DNA of 64,000 bases from Liquidambar formosana (lineage: Eukaryota; Streptophyta; Magnoliopsida; Saxifragales; Altingiaceae), in assembly GCA_039720395.1 (NCBI GenBank), contig CM077831.1, positions 14,872,982 through 14,936,981 of the forward strand. The letters are read 5' to 3'. Positions within the stretch are counted from its first letter, which is position 1; each line of letters opens with the position of its first letter. Position numbers and translations under genes: made by a program. A model generated the notes under the pieces. That model saw nothing but the letters and a program-made list of their open reading frames with translations. It was not told the DNA's origin and searched no databases. Positions 43,757 through 55,762 of this stretch are shown here, one piece after another.

Positions 43757-45312
43757 TCCCCTTCTCTAATATTTACAGCTAAACCATAGTTCTTCAATCC
43801 CAAAGGCAAGCTATGCATATACTCATAAGAAATTTGTCTTGAAACTTAATAATAATAATAATACATTAATATAGTCATCTGAAATTTGTCTTGAAACTTA
43901 ATAATAATAATAATACATTAATACAGAGTAAATGCGAGAAGAAGAAAATGCAAAATAGGGCAAATAACAATTTGCCTTATAAAAAACAAATGACGGGTTA
44001 TCAATAGTTATCCCATTCAATCTCTCATACACATAAAGGGTAACGAATTGATAATGCATACGAATGCAAATGAAATTAAATTATAAAAAGCAATAAATAA
44101 ATTTATTATGCAAATTGAAGGTACAATATACATCGACATTAAACTTTGAATGTCAAATGCAATTTTGGGCAACAAAGGTCTAAATTCGATTTAACAAGTA
44201 GTTATTGTCACAACACATAATTCTTCATTTTACACATCAATAGAAACTTTCAGATTTTATACATATCATTTCATACTATCTCAATGTTCTAATAAAATGT
44301 TTTCAATATTCATTTTACACATCAAAACAAACTAAAAATACAAGGCAACAAGATTCCAACTTATCTCAATGTTCTAATACACAAAATGTACAAAAGCATT
44401 TGGTCTGTTTGATTGAAAATAAACATTTCCACTACCACATTACAATATAATACCAAGGAGTTAAAAATAAGAAATTATGTACCTCTTGTTGTGAGGGCAT
44501 TAGACTTATGTTTGCTTCTTATTGGTTTTAGAACAATCCTTGAAAGTGTCCAATATCCTGGTAGCAGATTAATTTTAAAAAAAATAAATCAATCAATCCA
44601 AATATTTGGTAAAATTACTTTCACAAACGAAATTCATGAACAATCTATAGCTATTGAAGCAAAAACTTCAAACTTAATACTGATTATTAACAACAAATTA
44701 AAATACTCCATGTCGATCAATGTGCGTACATGAACCCTAATTTTTCCCAAAAAAATGGACTATATCGTATCAAATGGCATGACGACCTCCTAAAAATGTA
44801 AACCACGGCACATTTCAGGAACAATGTTTGTCAAAATTAAGAAAAAAATAAACCATTTATAGTAAGAATTGTTCCTTCTTGTACCTCAGTGTGCTTCGAT
44901 GCAATAGGGGAGTGATTCGTGCGACACCGGTATGTCAATGCAGATGATGACTCGACTAATCAACTCAGAGGGAAATGTTGAGCAACCGAGGATGGGTGTA
45001 GAATGTAGGAGGATGAGAATCGATCTATGCAACCTGCTCGTTTCGAATGCTCGAGCAGCGCCTGTGTTTAGTTTGGGTGTTTTCTTCTTTTGATCTAGAT
45101 CTGGATATGTTTTTTAAATATTAAAAGGGTATTGTTGCCATTTAACAAGTTTGTGAACCAATTTTCTGACCTCAACCAAACATAGGTGTGCAAATGTTTA
45201 GTGGGAATGCTACTTTCCATTACCACCAACCAAACATTGGAATGCGAGTATTTAATCACATTCCCATTCCTAAGTAATGCCCCTTTCCCAAGGATCACAT
45301 TCCCATTTCGTG
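43757..45312. other. Unassigned repeat-like DNA
   Basis: Includes a tandem duplication with a period of about 52 bp at 43831-43934 (AATTTGTCTTGAAACTTAAT with ATAATAATAATACATTAAT). 45115-45312 has Tourist-like text (CAACCAAACATTGGAATG, ends ATCACACCCTTAG) suggesting one end of a MITE; the other end was not found. Confidence 0.4.
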
Positions 45313-45420
45313 AACTAATCACACCCTTAGTGATTGGATGAATTATAGAAGCTTTATGGAAAACACAAAACTAACACTACACTAAATTTATATTATTTTC
45401 AAGAAAATAGTATTCACACT

Positions 45421-46120
45421 ATGGATAGAATTGCTTCTCTTGTGAATAAGTACGACAATATCTTTAATTTACCTCAAGCACTTCTCTCTCAAATCCTTTC
45501 CTTTTTCTAACCAAAGATGCACTTCAAACTAACTTATTATCAAGAAAATGAAAATTCATTTGGACTTTCCTTACACATCTACACGTTCATGTCTACTCAC
45601 TAAATAGGATTAAAGTTTTGAGTTTCATGTATTTTGTGAATAACTACTCCATTATGAGAATGGGAATTTAATTATCAGTTTTTATGTGCGGCATAGTGGG
45701 ACTCTCTTTTAAGCATCTCATGTAAATGCATGGATACCCGCTCTGATCAATGCTAAAGTTTAAAGGCTCCATATCTCATGTGAGGTAGAAAAAGATGAAA
45801 TCATATTTCGTGCTTCTTTTTCAATTGCCAATCATTGACACAATTGGCGTTATTAAAGCCTTGTACTCTCAAAGTTCCCACTTCTATTTTTATTTTTTAG
45901 ATGCTGAAGGAGCTATATATTTCTCAAATTATAATTTTTAATGAAGACTCCTCTAGATCTAGAGAGCTTAATTTTAGTTTCCCAGCCCTTGAAATGTTTT
46001 GTGTAAGTGGTTACAAACGGTTTCATATGAAGGTTGTCAATATAGATGTTCCTTTACTTAGCACCTCGACTATAGGATATAATACATATAATAAGCATGA
46101 TTATGTGATAAATTTTTGCA
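45421..46120 (+). pseudogene. F-box/LRR-type gene, decayed, copy 2 (5' part)
   Basis: A diverged duplicate of 38989-39894. It reads MDRIASLVNKYDNIFNLPQA, LLSQILSFF and a stop, with a frameshift before KDALQTNLLSRK-type text. Where copy 1 has TAA and TAG in the F-box, this copy keeps CAA (Gln), while the AAATGA stop at the SRK-W position is shared, so that lesion predates the duplication. After the intron, LKELYISQIIIFNE and FSFPALEMFCVSGYKRF follow. The gene is then split by LTR L3 DNA at about 46121 and resumes at 49498. Confidence 0.6.
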
Positions 46121-46800
46121 TACTTGAGAGCACCGAGTCCTGAACCATGCCGGCTCGAGAGTATGCCACTAACTAGGAGGGTTAGCACGAAAAGAGAGTC
46201 GCCACCCAATTTAGCTTTGGGAACTACTTGACCCCTAGCAAGGGTCTAACTCATCATAACTTTAGGTTCGGAGCTAGGGTACATTATTGGGTATGTGAGG
46301 ACTTGTTTTCTTAATAGGGATTATTACGGCTTAATATATGAATAACGTAGTTAATCCTTTGATTTGTTGGATAACCTCATGTAAAGGTAATCCATTTGTA
46401 TGATAATGTGATGTTATATGTGTTTTAATGCTTATTTTGATGAATTGAGTATCCTAAGTGAGTGTTGTGCCTTATTTGTAGTTTCGAGTTAAGCTACTGA
46501 AATTTTGCTAAGTGTTGGGAAAAAATGAATTTTTGTAAATCTTTGTTTTTAAAGATAATTTTGGCGGTGATAGAAGTTTATAATATTATAAGACTTCTAT
46601 GATTTTATGGGATTTTATTAGCATGTTTGGATTGGGTTCCTCACATGTTTGTTTTAGAAAAATCTGTCGGGAGACGAATTTTGTACTAAAATTTGGAAAT
46701 GAGATTTTGATATATTGGGAATTTGATTTTTCTGATATTTTATTTGGATTCAAATAGGGGGTTATTTGCTTATTTTCATTAAATAACTTAAAGTAAAATA

Positions 46801-47160
46801 GAAAATATGCTCTCTGTAATTTTCAAACATCTGAATGTAACTTTTAAACGTCTGAAACACACAGACAGTTGAAAATTGAAAGTCAGTCAGGCTACACCTC
46901 ATCAACACAGACATCAGCCTTATTTTCATTAAAAACATTTAAGTAAAAAGGATAATAAAAAATGGAGAAGATTACTTAAATGTTTTTAATGAAAATAAGG
47001 CTGATGCCTGTGCTGATGAGGTGTAGCCTGACTGACTGTCAATTTTCAATTGTTTGTGTGTTTCAAACGTTTGAAACACATTTCAGACGTCTGAAAGTGA
47101 CATTTTAGACGTCTGAAAGTTACATTCAGACGTCTGAAAATTACAGAGAGCATGTTTTCT
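46801..47160. repeat. Large inverted repeat inside L1 copy 1
   Basis: The left arm (GAAAATATGCTCTCTGTAAT...) and right arm (...ATTACAGAGAGCATGTTTTC) are near-complete reverse complements of about 165 bp each, separated by about 30 bp around 46968-46995. L1 copy 2 has only one arm, so the palindrome arose in this copy. Confidence 0.85.
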
Positions 47161-47205
47161 AGAGTATAGTTTCAAACGTCTGAAACTACAATTCAAACGT
47201 CTGAA
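47080..47205 (+). promoter_or_regulatory. Array of palindromic ACGTCTGAAA motifs upstream of the L1 TATA box
   Basis: Six imperfect copies of TTCAGACGTCTGAAA (variants TTCAAACGTTTGAAA, TTTAGACGTCTGAAA, TTCAAACGTCTGAAA) within about 125 bp, ending about 20 bp before the TATA box. The ACGT core is the usual bZIP-factor target in plants. The regulatory role is inferred. Confidence 0.5.
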
Positions 47206-49497
47206 AGTTGCGATCTGCAAATTTTATAAAGGGATAAATGACGCATGTGGCCCTCCCCATGTGTTTTAAAACCCCTTTCACTCGACCCTTAAGCCCATTT
47301 TCAGGTCCCCCAACTTAGGAGAGAGGGAGAGAAAGAAGAGGAGAGAGAGAGTGCCGTGGGAGGTCGACAATGACTCACCAGAGCACCGGAGTCCAATCCG
47401 ACGCCGGCAAGCGCGGATCTTGCATTATTTGGCCCGATCTATATGTCTACGGTAGTAGTTTTGCATTTCCATCACTCATTAATGAGGTAGGGGACATTTT
47501 CTCATTTTAAACCCTTGATGCATGGGGGTTTGGGTATAAATCATGTAGATTTACATGTATTTGATAGTTTTTGCATAAATATCATGCATGGGGGTATATT
47601 TTATGGGTTTTAATAAATTTTGAAAAACCTAAGGTTAATTTATATAACCCCTTTTGTCATATTCTTGTTATTTATGAAACTCTTATATGTTTAAGGGTTT
47701 AAATGGGTTGATTTTAAAACCTATCGGACTATTTTTTGTGTGATCGAAATATTTGGGGTCACTTTTATATACATGTTTTTGAAACCACTATTTTGAAAAA
47801 TGGTTGGGAAATGATTACCATGATTTATGGAATTATTTCATATGGTTTTCTAAGAACAAACCTATCATGTGGTTTTTGGAAAATTTATACAAAATTTTTC
47901 GGTTTATATGAGGATTATGAAAATTAATAAATGAAAAGACTAGTGGTGATGGTGAGGGCTACTGGAGACAGGATTACTATGGTCCCAAAGGAACAGGACG
48001 TCTTGTCGTATCTTCCTATCCTTTAGTCTGGGCTACGTACCCAAATAGAGGTTCTGTGGTCTTAGGTAGGGATGTCTTGCTGTGTTTCCTCTTGAGGTTA
48101 CTATGGTCCCAAATAGGGATGTCTTGCCGTGTTTCCTCTTATTTCCCCGCACAAAGGCCCCGCATGACTTGGGAAGGATTTATCAGTTTGAAAGACTGAT
48201 GTTCTAAATTGCCGGATATGCCGGTTAATGATTATTTGGCTTATAAGGCCGTGATATGGAATTTGGAAAGAATAATAATGAAATATAAATAACTTGAGTT
48301 ATTTCTTATCTTTTTAAAAATAAAAAGGGGTGTTGGTATCAAATGATTTAAACTTCCATAATTTATTTCATTAAACATGTATAAGTTTTATTTATTGAAA
48401 ATTATATTGCAAACTAATCAATGGTTTTGCAGGGTTCTTGAAAAGTATATAAATTATGGTCTTTTTTTTTTTTTAAAACCTCGAGTTATTTTGAGAAATG
48501 TTTTCCTACTAACCGTGTATCTCATATCCCCACAGTTTTTCTTGAAGGTCATGTTTTTCAAAGCTAAGTTGACCTGGGTTTTGGGAGCATGTCAGCATAC
48601 TTGCATTCATGTAGAAAATATTTGAGATAGGCTTTGAGCCTACACATGTATTGATTTTAATTTCATGGCTTGTAATAGTTAATTAATAGTGATGTGGACT
48701 GAATGGGACCCATGTGACTACGATACAGCTTGTAAATGTGTTTATTTTTTTTGGACTATTGTGTGGATAAACTGGAAATATTAGTATTGTGTTTTCGACA
48801 GGTTTTTGAATAGTCGATAACTTGGTATGTCCTATTTACAAACAGGACCATGCCGGATTTTCTAATAATATTTTCAAAAGAATTATTTTTATTAAATATC
48901 CACCAAACTTGGCTTTAAAAATGGTTTTCTTACTACTTAACTAATGGCCCCTATTTCGGGTCGTTACAAGGTAGGTGTGAGGCACCCAATAACGCCCGGC
49001 CGAAGTTGGCCCCCACATATACTTATTAAAAAAGACTTAATTAGGCTTAACTGTATCTAAGCAATTTAATGGTTTAATTTAAATGTTGGCACACAATGAT
49101 GAAAGAGATAAAGAATCAAAATAAAATAAGGTAAATGAGTAAATATACACAGAAAACAAAGGCACTGGGGAATTCAGATCGAACTTACACTGCCTGGAGA
49201 ACAAAGATTAGTTTCCCAGAATATGTGAGCTTGGTTTCTGTAAGGTAAGGGAGAGAATCTGGGAAATGCTGATTTCTGCAGATTTTGGGTAATACATGTA
49301 CGTACATAGGAGATGCATGTACGTGCATGAAGTATGCATATATGATCATGAGTTATGGTCTTGTGTTGATTTTAAGCTGTGATCGCGTTGGTCCTTCAGG
49401 ATTCACTTGTATAGTTCTATTTGACACCACCCTTCATCATTGGGCTTAAAGATGGTCCGAAATGTCAGGAGGTACAAAATGGGGTGTCAACAGTACC

Positions 49498-49599
49498 CAA
49501 TATCACACAATTCACTTTGACTAGTCATGTACTTAAAGGAATATTTTTTCAAGTTGGCCCATTGTCCATTTGTGATGCTAGCTTTGGATTTCAGGGTGG
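49498..49599 (+). pseudogene. F-box/LRR-type pseudogene copy 2 (3' part)
   Basis: AATATCACACAATTCACTTT onward matches 39694-39795 of copy 1 (ITQFTL, VLKGIFFQVGPLSICDASFG). It is cut off at GGGTGG, where LTR L2 starts (TGTAGACACC at 49600). Confidence 0.65.
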
Positions 49600-52500
49600 T
49601 GTAGACACCCCATTTTCATCTCTAAGAGTTCATAAATTCATGTCATGAGTTTGTGAAGCACTTAGGAGTCTCTAAGCCTTAAATGACACTTTTACCTATT
49701 TAAACTTATGTGCATAGTTCATTATCGCATGCATGTTTTTATCTCATTTTTGCATCCCATCACTTGCATTTGGTTTTTAGGTGCATTTAGGATATATTGG
49801 TGTAATTTAGTTTAATTCCAGATCGATTTGGATAGTTAATTAGAACTTTTGCGACTTGAAGGGTAATTTCGTCTTTTAACTCGTACCTTTTCCAATTGAC
49901 CTCAAAACTCATCCTGGATTGTTCCATTGTGTTTATATTAATGAAAAGAATCTATTTGTAGAGTCAATTTAAGGATTGAATGGTTTTGGGATTGATTTAC
50001 CATAATTTACACATTTTACTAATTGACTTTTTTTTATTAACCGCCTTGTTAAACCCAGCCACTTAACCATGGTTAGGGATTTTTTATTCAAGAATATTCT
50101 TGTAACGACCCAAAATTGGGGCTGTTAGTTAAGTAGTAAGAAAATCAATTTTAAACTAATTTTGGTGGATGTTTGTTAAAAATATTTATTTTGAAAAACC
50201 TTTTTAGAAAATCTGGCATGGTCCTGTCTATAAACAAGACATACCAAGTTATCGACTAGTCATAAAACCTGTAGAAACACATTTATAAGCATTTCTAGCC
50301 ATCCACACAATATTCCAAAAATAAAGAAATTTACAAGCTATGTTGTAGTCACATGGGTCTCATTCAGATATGCATCCACTATTTAATTATTTATTACAGG
50401 TCATAAAATTAAACTTAATACATGCCTAGGCTCAAAGCCTATCTCAAATATTCTCTACATGAATGCAAGCATGCCGATATGCTCCCAAAATCCAAGTCAA
50501 CTTAGTTTTGAAAATATGACCTATAAGAAAACCATGAGGGTATGAGCTACACGCTCAGTAGGAAAACATTTTTCAAAATAACCCAAGGTTTAAAAAACCA
50601 TAATTTATCTATTTTTGAAGGAGTTTTACAAAACTATTGATTAGTTTGCGATATAATTTTCAGTAAATAAAACTGATACAGATATAATGAAATAGACTGC
50701 GGAAGTTTAAATCATTTAATACCAACACCCCTTTTTCCTTTTTAAAGAAGTAAGAAATAACTCATGTTATTTGTTATCAAGATCATCATTTTACAGATAA
50801 ATTACCATCATTTTCTGATATTATATCATGGCCTTATAAGCCAATAATCATCATCCGCTATATCTAGCAATCCATAACATCAGTCTTTTAAACTGATAAA
50901 TCCTCCCTAGGTCATGTGGGGCCTTCGTGTGCGGAAATATTAGGAAACACTGTGGATCCCTATCTAGGTCCAAAAAGTAACCTCATTTTGGGAACACTAC
51001 GATCGTTAGGACCAGAAAGTACCCCTAATTATCACATCCATATCATCACCACTTGTCTATTGCTTTATCAATTCCATAATTCTCACATAATACGAAAAAT
51101 TATATATAAGTTTTCCAAAAATAGGTTTGTGCTTTGAAAACCACATGAAATAATTCCATAATTTCCATATAAACCGGAAAATTATATATATAAATTTTCT
51201 AAGAAAACCATATAACAAATGGGTTCATAAAAATCACAATAAATAATCCCCATAAATTATTTCCAAATGATCGAATGATTTCAAAAACAACTTTTTTATA
51301 ACAAAAATGTTGTGAATCAAACCCTAGGTTTCCCACAATTTGTAAAACTTAGAAAATATATACCCCATGCATGATATATATGCAAAACTACCAAATACAT
51401 GTAAATCTACATGATTTATACCCAAACTCCCATTCAACAAAGGTTTAAAATGAGAAAATATCTCCTATGTTATTGATAAGTGATGGAAATGCAAAATTAC
51501 CACCGTAGACAGGTAGATCGAGCCAAATAATGCAAGATCCACCCTTACAGGCATTGGATCGAACTCTGGTGCTCTAACGAGTCACCGTCAACCTCCCACG
51601 ACACTTTCTCTCTCTCTTCCACTCTCTCTCCCTCTCTGTTAAGTTGGGAGGCTTGAAAATGTGGCCTAAGGGTCGAGTGAAAGGGGTTTTAAAACATAAG
51701 GGTAGGGGCACATGCGTCATTTAAACCCTTTTAAAAACTACCAGTCGAGGGTTTCAGACGTCTGAAATGTAGTTTTAGACGTCTCAAACTATATTCCAGA
51801 AAATATCGCTATTTGTAATTTTCAAACGTCTCAATGTAACTTTCAGATGTTTGAAATGTCATTTTCAGACGTCTGAAACACATAGACAACTGAAAATTGA
51901 CAGTCATGCAGGCTACACCCCATTAGCACAGACATGAGCATGATATTCATTAAAAACATTTAAGTCCTTTTCCTTTAAGTTATTTAATGAAAATAAGCAA
52001 ATAATCCCCCATTTGAATTCAAATAAAATATCAGAAAAATCAAATTCCAAGTATATCAAAATCTCATTTCCAAGTTTTAGTACAAAATCTGTCTCCTGAT
52101 AGATTTTTCTAAACCAAACATGTGAGGAACCCAATCCAAACACGCTAATAAAATCCCATAAAATCACAGAAGTCTTATAATATAATAAACTTCCATTACC
52201 GCCGAAAATTATCTTTAAAAACAAATATTTACAAAAATTCATTTTTTCCCCACACTTAGCCAAATTTTAGCAACTTAAACCCGTAACTGCAAATAAAGCC
52301 AAACACACACTTAAGACACTTGATGCATAAAAACAAGCATCAAATCACAAATAATATCATATTATCATACACGTGGATTACCTATACATGAGGTCATCCA
52401 ACAACTTAAGGGATTAACTACGCTAATCATATATTAAGCCGTAATAATCCCTATTGAGAAAACGGGTCCTCACAATTCTAGACTTATTCTCTATTGAATT

Positions 52501-53401
52501 ATGAAAATTTTGGCTTTTGAATCACTCAATTCAGAGTTAAAATGGATAGGTTATGGCCATTCAAAGAAAGATGACGCGAAGTAGGAAGCTAAAGATGACC
52601 TGGAGACGGAGTCTCTCGGGTAACCAGCTGGCCTGGCTGGTCCAACCGGCTAGCCTAGGTCACCCAAGGCTCCGTGCTTAGGTTTGCTTAGTTGCCTATT
52701 TTTACTCCATCTGACCTTCCTACTCCTTTTTTTTTTATTCTAAAAAGACTCTAATCCTTGTTTCTAGGTAACGTTGAGTTACTTGAGGCCCAAGTGAATT
52801 AATTATAGTTATTCATTGATTTTATAGTACTTAATCTCAGCCATTGGATCCTAGGATTGGTTGGCTATAAATTAAGACTCTCCCATCAGTATAAGAGACT
52901 TTTTGAACCCCCATATTCACTAGTGAGAGAGGGACCACGAATTTGCACACACCCATACACCTTGAGATCAAGAGCTATTCTACTGCATATTTGAAGGAGA
53001 GCTGGAAGCATATCAAGCCAAAGAAGAAGGAAGCATCCAGCAAAGGCCCTCTTTTGTAAGTAAGCCCCACCTTCTTCTTTTCTTTTCTCCTTCTCGTAGG
53101 TTTTATTCTCTGTATGTTTGGGATGATTATTTAGTTTGGTTTTCATGTCTATTAGATATTATTGAGTTTATTTCATGGATATTATATGAATAGTATAATA
53201 GTTTGTCAGGGTTTCTTCCTTGTGTGCTAAAATAATGATTTTCTCTCTCTAGAATAGGGTTATTTTGCACAACATATTAGTTGAAGTATTAGGGTTATTT
53301 TTTTTCATGGCTCATTTATATGCATGATTTTGAGCACCTTTTATGTAGAACTCATCTTATGTAGGGTTTATCTTCATGTGTCTATAGATGATTATTCTTT
53401 T
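49600..53401 (+). repeat. LTR L2, 5' part, split by L1 copy 2
   Basis: Starts TGTAGACACCCCATTTTC like 62716. The 5' part (49600-50100) continues at 52480 after the L1 insertion, as shown by the uninterrupted copy at 63200 (ATATTCTAGGCTTATTCT). It has a TATA-like GGCTATAAATTAAGAC at 52861-52876 and the leader GAGAGCTGGAAGCATATCAA. It ends where L1 copy 3 begins. Confidence 0.75.
50101..52474 (-). repeat. Solo LTR L1, copy 2 (2374 bp)
   Basis: TGTAACGACCCAAAATTGGG ... GGTCCTCACA, minus orientation, with a perfect 5-bp target duplication ATTCT (50096-50100 and 52475-52479). It carries the ACGTCTGAAA array (about 51745-51875) and a GA/TC-rich leader at 51605-51645. No internal sequence, hence a solo LTR. 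Confidence 0.88.
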
Positions 53402-53899
53402 TGTAACGACCCGAAATAGGGACCGCTAATTATATAGTAAGAAAATCAATTTTAAAGCCAATCTTGATGGATGTTTGATAAAAATAATTCTTTTGAAAAT
53501 TTTTTTAGAAAATCCGGCGTGGTCATGTTTGTAGGTAGGACATACCAAGTTATCAACTAATCATAAAATCTATAGAAAACACATTTATAATCATTTTCAA
53601 CCCATCCACCTAATATTCCAAAAATAAATAAAACTATAGGCTGAATCGTAGTCACATAGGTCTCATTCTCATCCTCAGAATGAAAGTATGCATATTGATG
53701 CGCTTCCTAAACCCCAGGTCAAGCTTAACTTTAAAAATATGACCTGCAAGAAAAACTGTGGGGGTATGAGCTACATGCTCACTAGGAAAACATTTCTCAA
53801 AATAACCAAAGGTTTTTAAAACCATATTTTATATACTTTTCAAGAACCCTACAAAACCATTGATTAGTTTGCAATATAAATTTTCAGTAAATAAAACTG

Positions 53900-55237
53900 T
53901 TGTCCCAAGAAAATAACCCTAGAGGGGGGGCGAATAGGGTTATAGGCCAAATTAAAACTAATTATAAACTCAAAAATCAGATTATTGCAAGTGAAAGTAA
54001 ATACAAGAACAAGCAATAATAAAGAGATAAAGAGGAAGAGAATGCAAACGATGTTAACGAGGTTCGGCCTTCCCGCCTACGTCCTCGCCTCAAGAGCTCA
54101 CTTGAGGATTCACCAATCCACTATCACTCTCCTTCAAGGTGGAGCAGCAAACCTTTATAACTCTAAGTGTTCTTCACCAACACTTGTTCAAGACACACTC
54201 TTCAAGTGCTTACAAATGGGGGTTCTCTCAACCCTTGAACACAAGATGATTTGAGTACGTTTTTGTGCTCAAGAAACTCTCTCAAAAGAGTAGATACACA
54301 GAAATTGAAAGCTTACTCAATTATTGATTGTATCTCAATAAATGCTCATAAGTGAAATTAGGGCTTGTAAATGAATGATCTTGTTTTGGCTCAATAAATG
54401 CTCATAAATGTGTTTAACTCACGTATATATAGCCCAAGGGATCCAAGTGACCGTTCTGTAGCAATAGATGCCAAGAAAGATGGTTTGGTAGGCATTTAAT
54501 GCTCAAAAGATCGTTTAAAAAATTAGCCATTATGTGACAGTTCGAAGGTTTCAGTCGTCTGAAACTTCTTTTAGTCGGTTGAAATCAGTATTTCAGTCAT
54601 CTGAAATGACGCTACTGAAAATACCAGAGATAGTCGTCTCAAAGTCTCTTTCAGTCGTCTTAAACTTACTTTCAGTCGACTCAAATGAGTCGTCTAAAAA
54701 TTACAAAGAGATGGTTTGAGACTTGGTCATTTTCAGTCTTCTGAAAGACTTTTCAGTCAGCTGAAAATCCTTTTCAGTCGCCTGAAACTTCTTTCAGTTG
54801 TTTGAAACAATGTTTCAATCGACTTATAGATGTTTTCAGTCATCTGAAATTCCTTTTCATAGACATGAATAAAAATCTAAGTCATTTGGCTTTGTGATAA
54901 AGTTCCTTTTACAATGGAAGATAATTAAGATCCTTTTAAGACTTAAATGCATGAGACCTAAGCCCTTGATCTCATATGAACAATAATTGAGATCAAATCT
55001 TACAATTTGATCCTAACACTTTTGATGGAAACTAAATTGTTCTCTTGAAGTCCGTTTGAGTGTTGGTCATCATTGACTTGTGTTCTTTTGCTTCTTTTTG
55101 CTTTTGACTTGGCATGTATGATCTTGGTTGCTTGAAATCCTTAATTACCTGTCTTATAATGAATTAAGATGCTCATTGGGCCATCAAGTGTATTGTTATC
55201 ATCAAAACATGGGATTGAAACCTTTTAGGCCAACAAA
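53900..55237 (+). repeat. Solo LTR L5 (probably Copia), 1.34 kb
   Basis: Begins TTGTCCCAAGAAAATAACCC, followed by a run of seven G and GCGAATAGGG. Ends TTTTAGGCCAACAA. The flanks AACTG / AATTG resemble a 5-bp target duplication with one change, and the empty site is seen in L1 copy 2 (AAAACTGATACAG). It includes a long array of CAGTCGTCTGAAA-like motifs. No coding. Confidence 0.7.
54536..54860 (+). repeat. Degenerate array of TTTCAGTCGTCTGAAA-like palindromes
   Basis: About 14 imperfect copies (TTTCAGTCGTCTGAAAC, TTTCAGTCATCTGAAAT, TTTCAGTCGACTCAAAT, TTTTCAGTCAGCTGAAAA, TTTCAGTCGCCTGAAAC and others) spaced 15-35 bp apart. Each is near-palindromic around a variable 4-base centre. Confidence 0.75.
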
Positions 55238-55432
55238 AATTGATACATGTATAATGGAATAAACTGTAGAAGTTTAAATCATTTGATACCAACACCCCTT
55301 TTTCTTTTTAAAAAGGTAAGAAATAACTCAAGTTATTTATGATTGAATTCAACATAATACCAATGATTCATCTTTCCAAATTCCATATCACAGCCTTATA
55401 AGCTAATAATCATCATCCGCCATATCTGGCAA

Positions 55433-55762
55433 CAAGGGCGGAGCCAGGATTTATCTCTAATGGGGGCACTATGCTTTGATTCTGTGAAATGGAAATTGGG
55501 AACTAAAAGCCCTAAAAAGCTTTTTTTTTTTAAAGAATTACTTTTTAGTAATCATTTTTCAATTTAATACCAAAAAAAGGATTTTTTTTTGTCAACTTAT
55601 TACGAATAAACTGTAAATATACTTTAAAATGACTACCATCTTCCTCTTTTTGGTATTATGTTGAGAAATAGTCATCAAATAGTAATATCTCTCACAAAAA
55701 AAAAAATTGTTTGAGCTAAGGGGGGCACGTACCCCCAAAGGCCCCTCCTGGCTCCACCCATG
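55433..55762. mobile_element. hAT-like MITE, 330 bp
   Basis: The ends CAAGGGCGGAGCCAGGA and TCCTGGCTCCACCCATG are inverted repeats, with 8-bp flanks TCTGGCAA (55425-55432) and TTTGGCAA (55763-55770) matching at 7 of 8. L1 copy 2 shows the empty site (TATCTAGCAATCC). Nested in L1 copy 3. Confidence 0.8.

Larger units (their letters stand above)
46294..48968 (+). repeat. Solo LTR L1, copy 1 (2675 bp)
   Basis: Starts TGTGAGGACTTG and ends CGGGTCGTTACA. The flanks GGGTA (46289-46293) and AGGTA (48969-48973) match at 4 of 5 bases. A TATA box (TTTTATAAAGGG, 47222-47233) is followed by a GA-rich leader and a GTCGACAATGACTCACCAGA segment. It is 300 bp longer than copy 2 because of a large inverted repeat (46801-47160). 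Confidence 0.8.
46121..49492 (-). repeat. LTR element L3 fragment, split by L1 copy 1
   Basis: The right edge reads GGGGTGTCAACA (minus-strand start TGTTGACACCCC), a typical LTR start. The left part (46121-46293) contains GAGAGTCGCCACCCAATTTA. Joined across the L1 insertion, GGGTA...AGGTGTGAGGCACCCAATAA forms a continuous text. About 700 bp in all. It was inserted in the F-box pseudogene copy 2. Confidence 0.55.

Noticed and set aside
47080..47205. CRISPR-like array
   Set aside because: The units are short palindromes with irregular spacing in a plant LTR; there are no unique equal-length spacers and no cas genes.
54536..54860. CRISPR-like or satellite array
   Set aside because: Repeats are degenerate and spacing varies widely. 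It is better described as a dispersed palindrome array inside an LTR.
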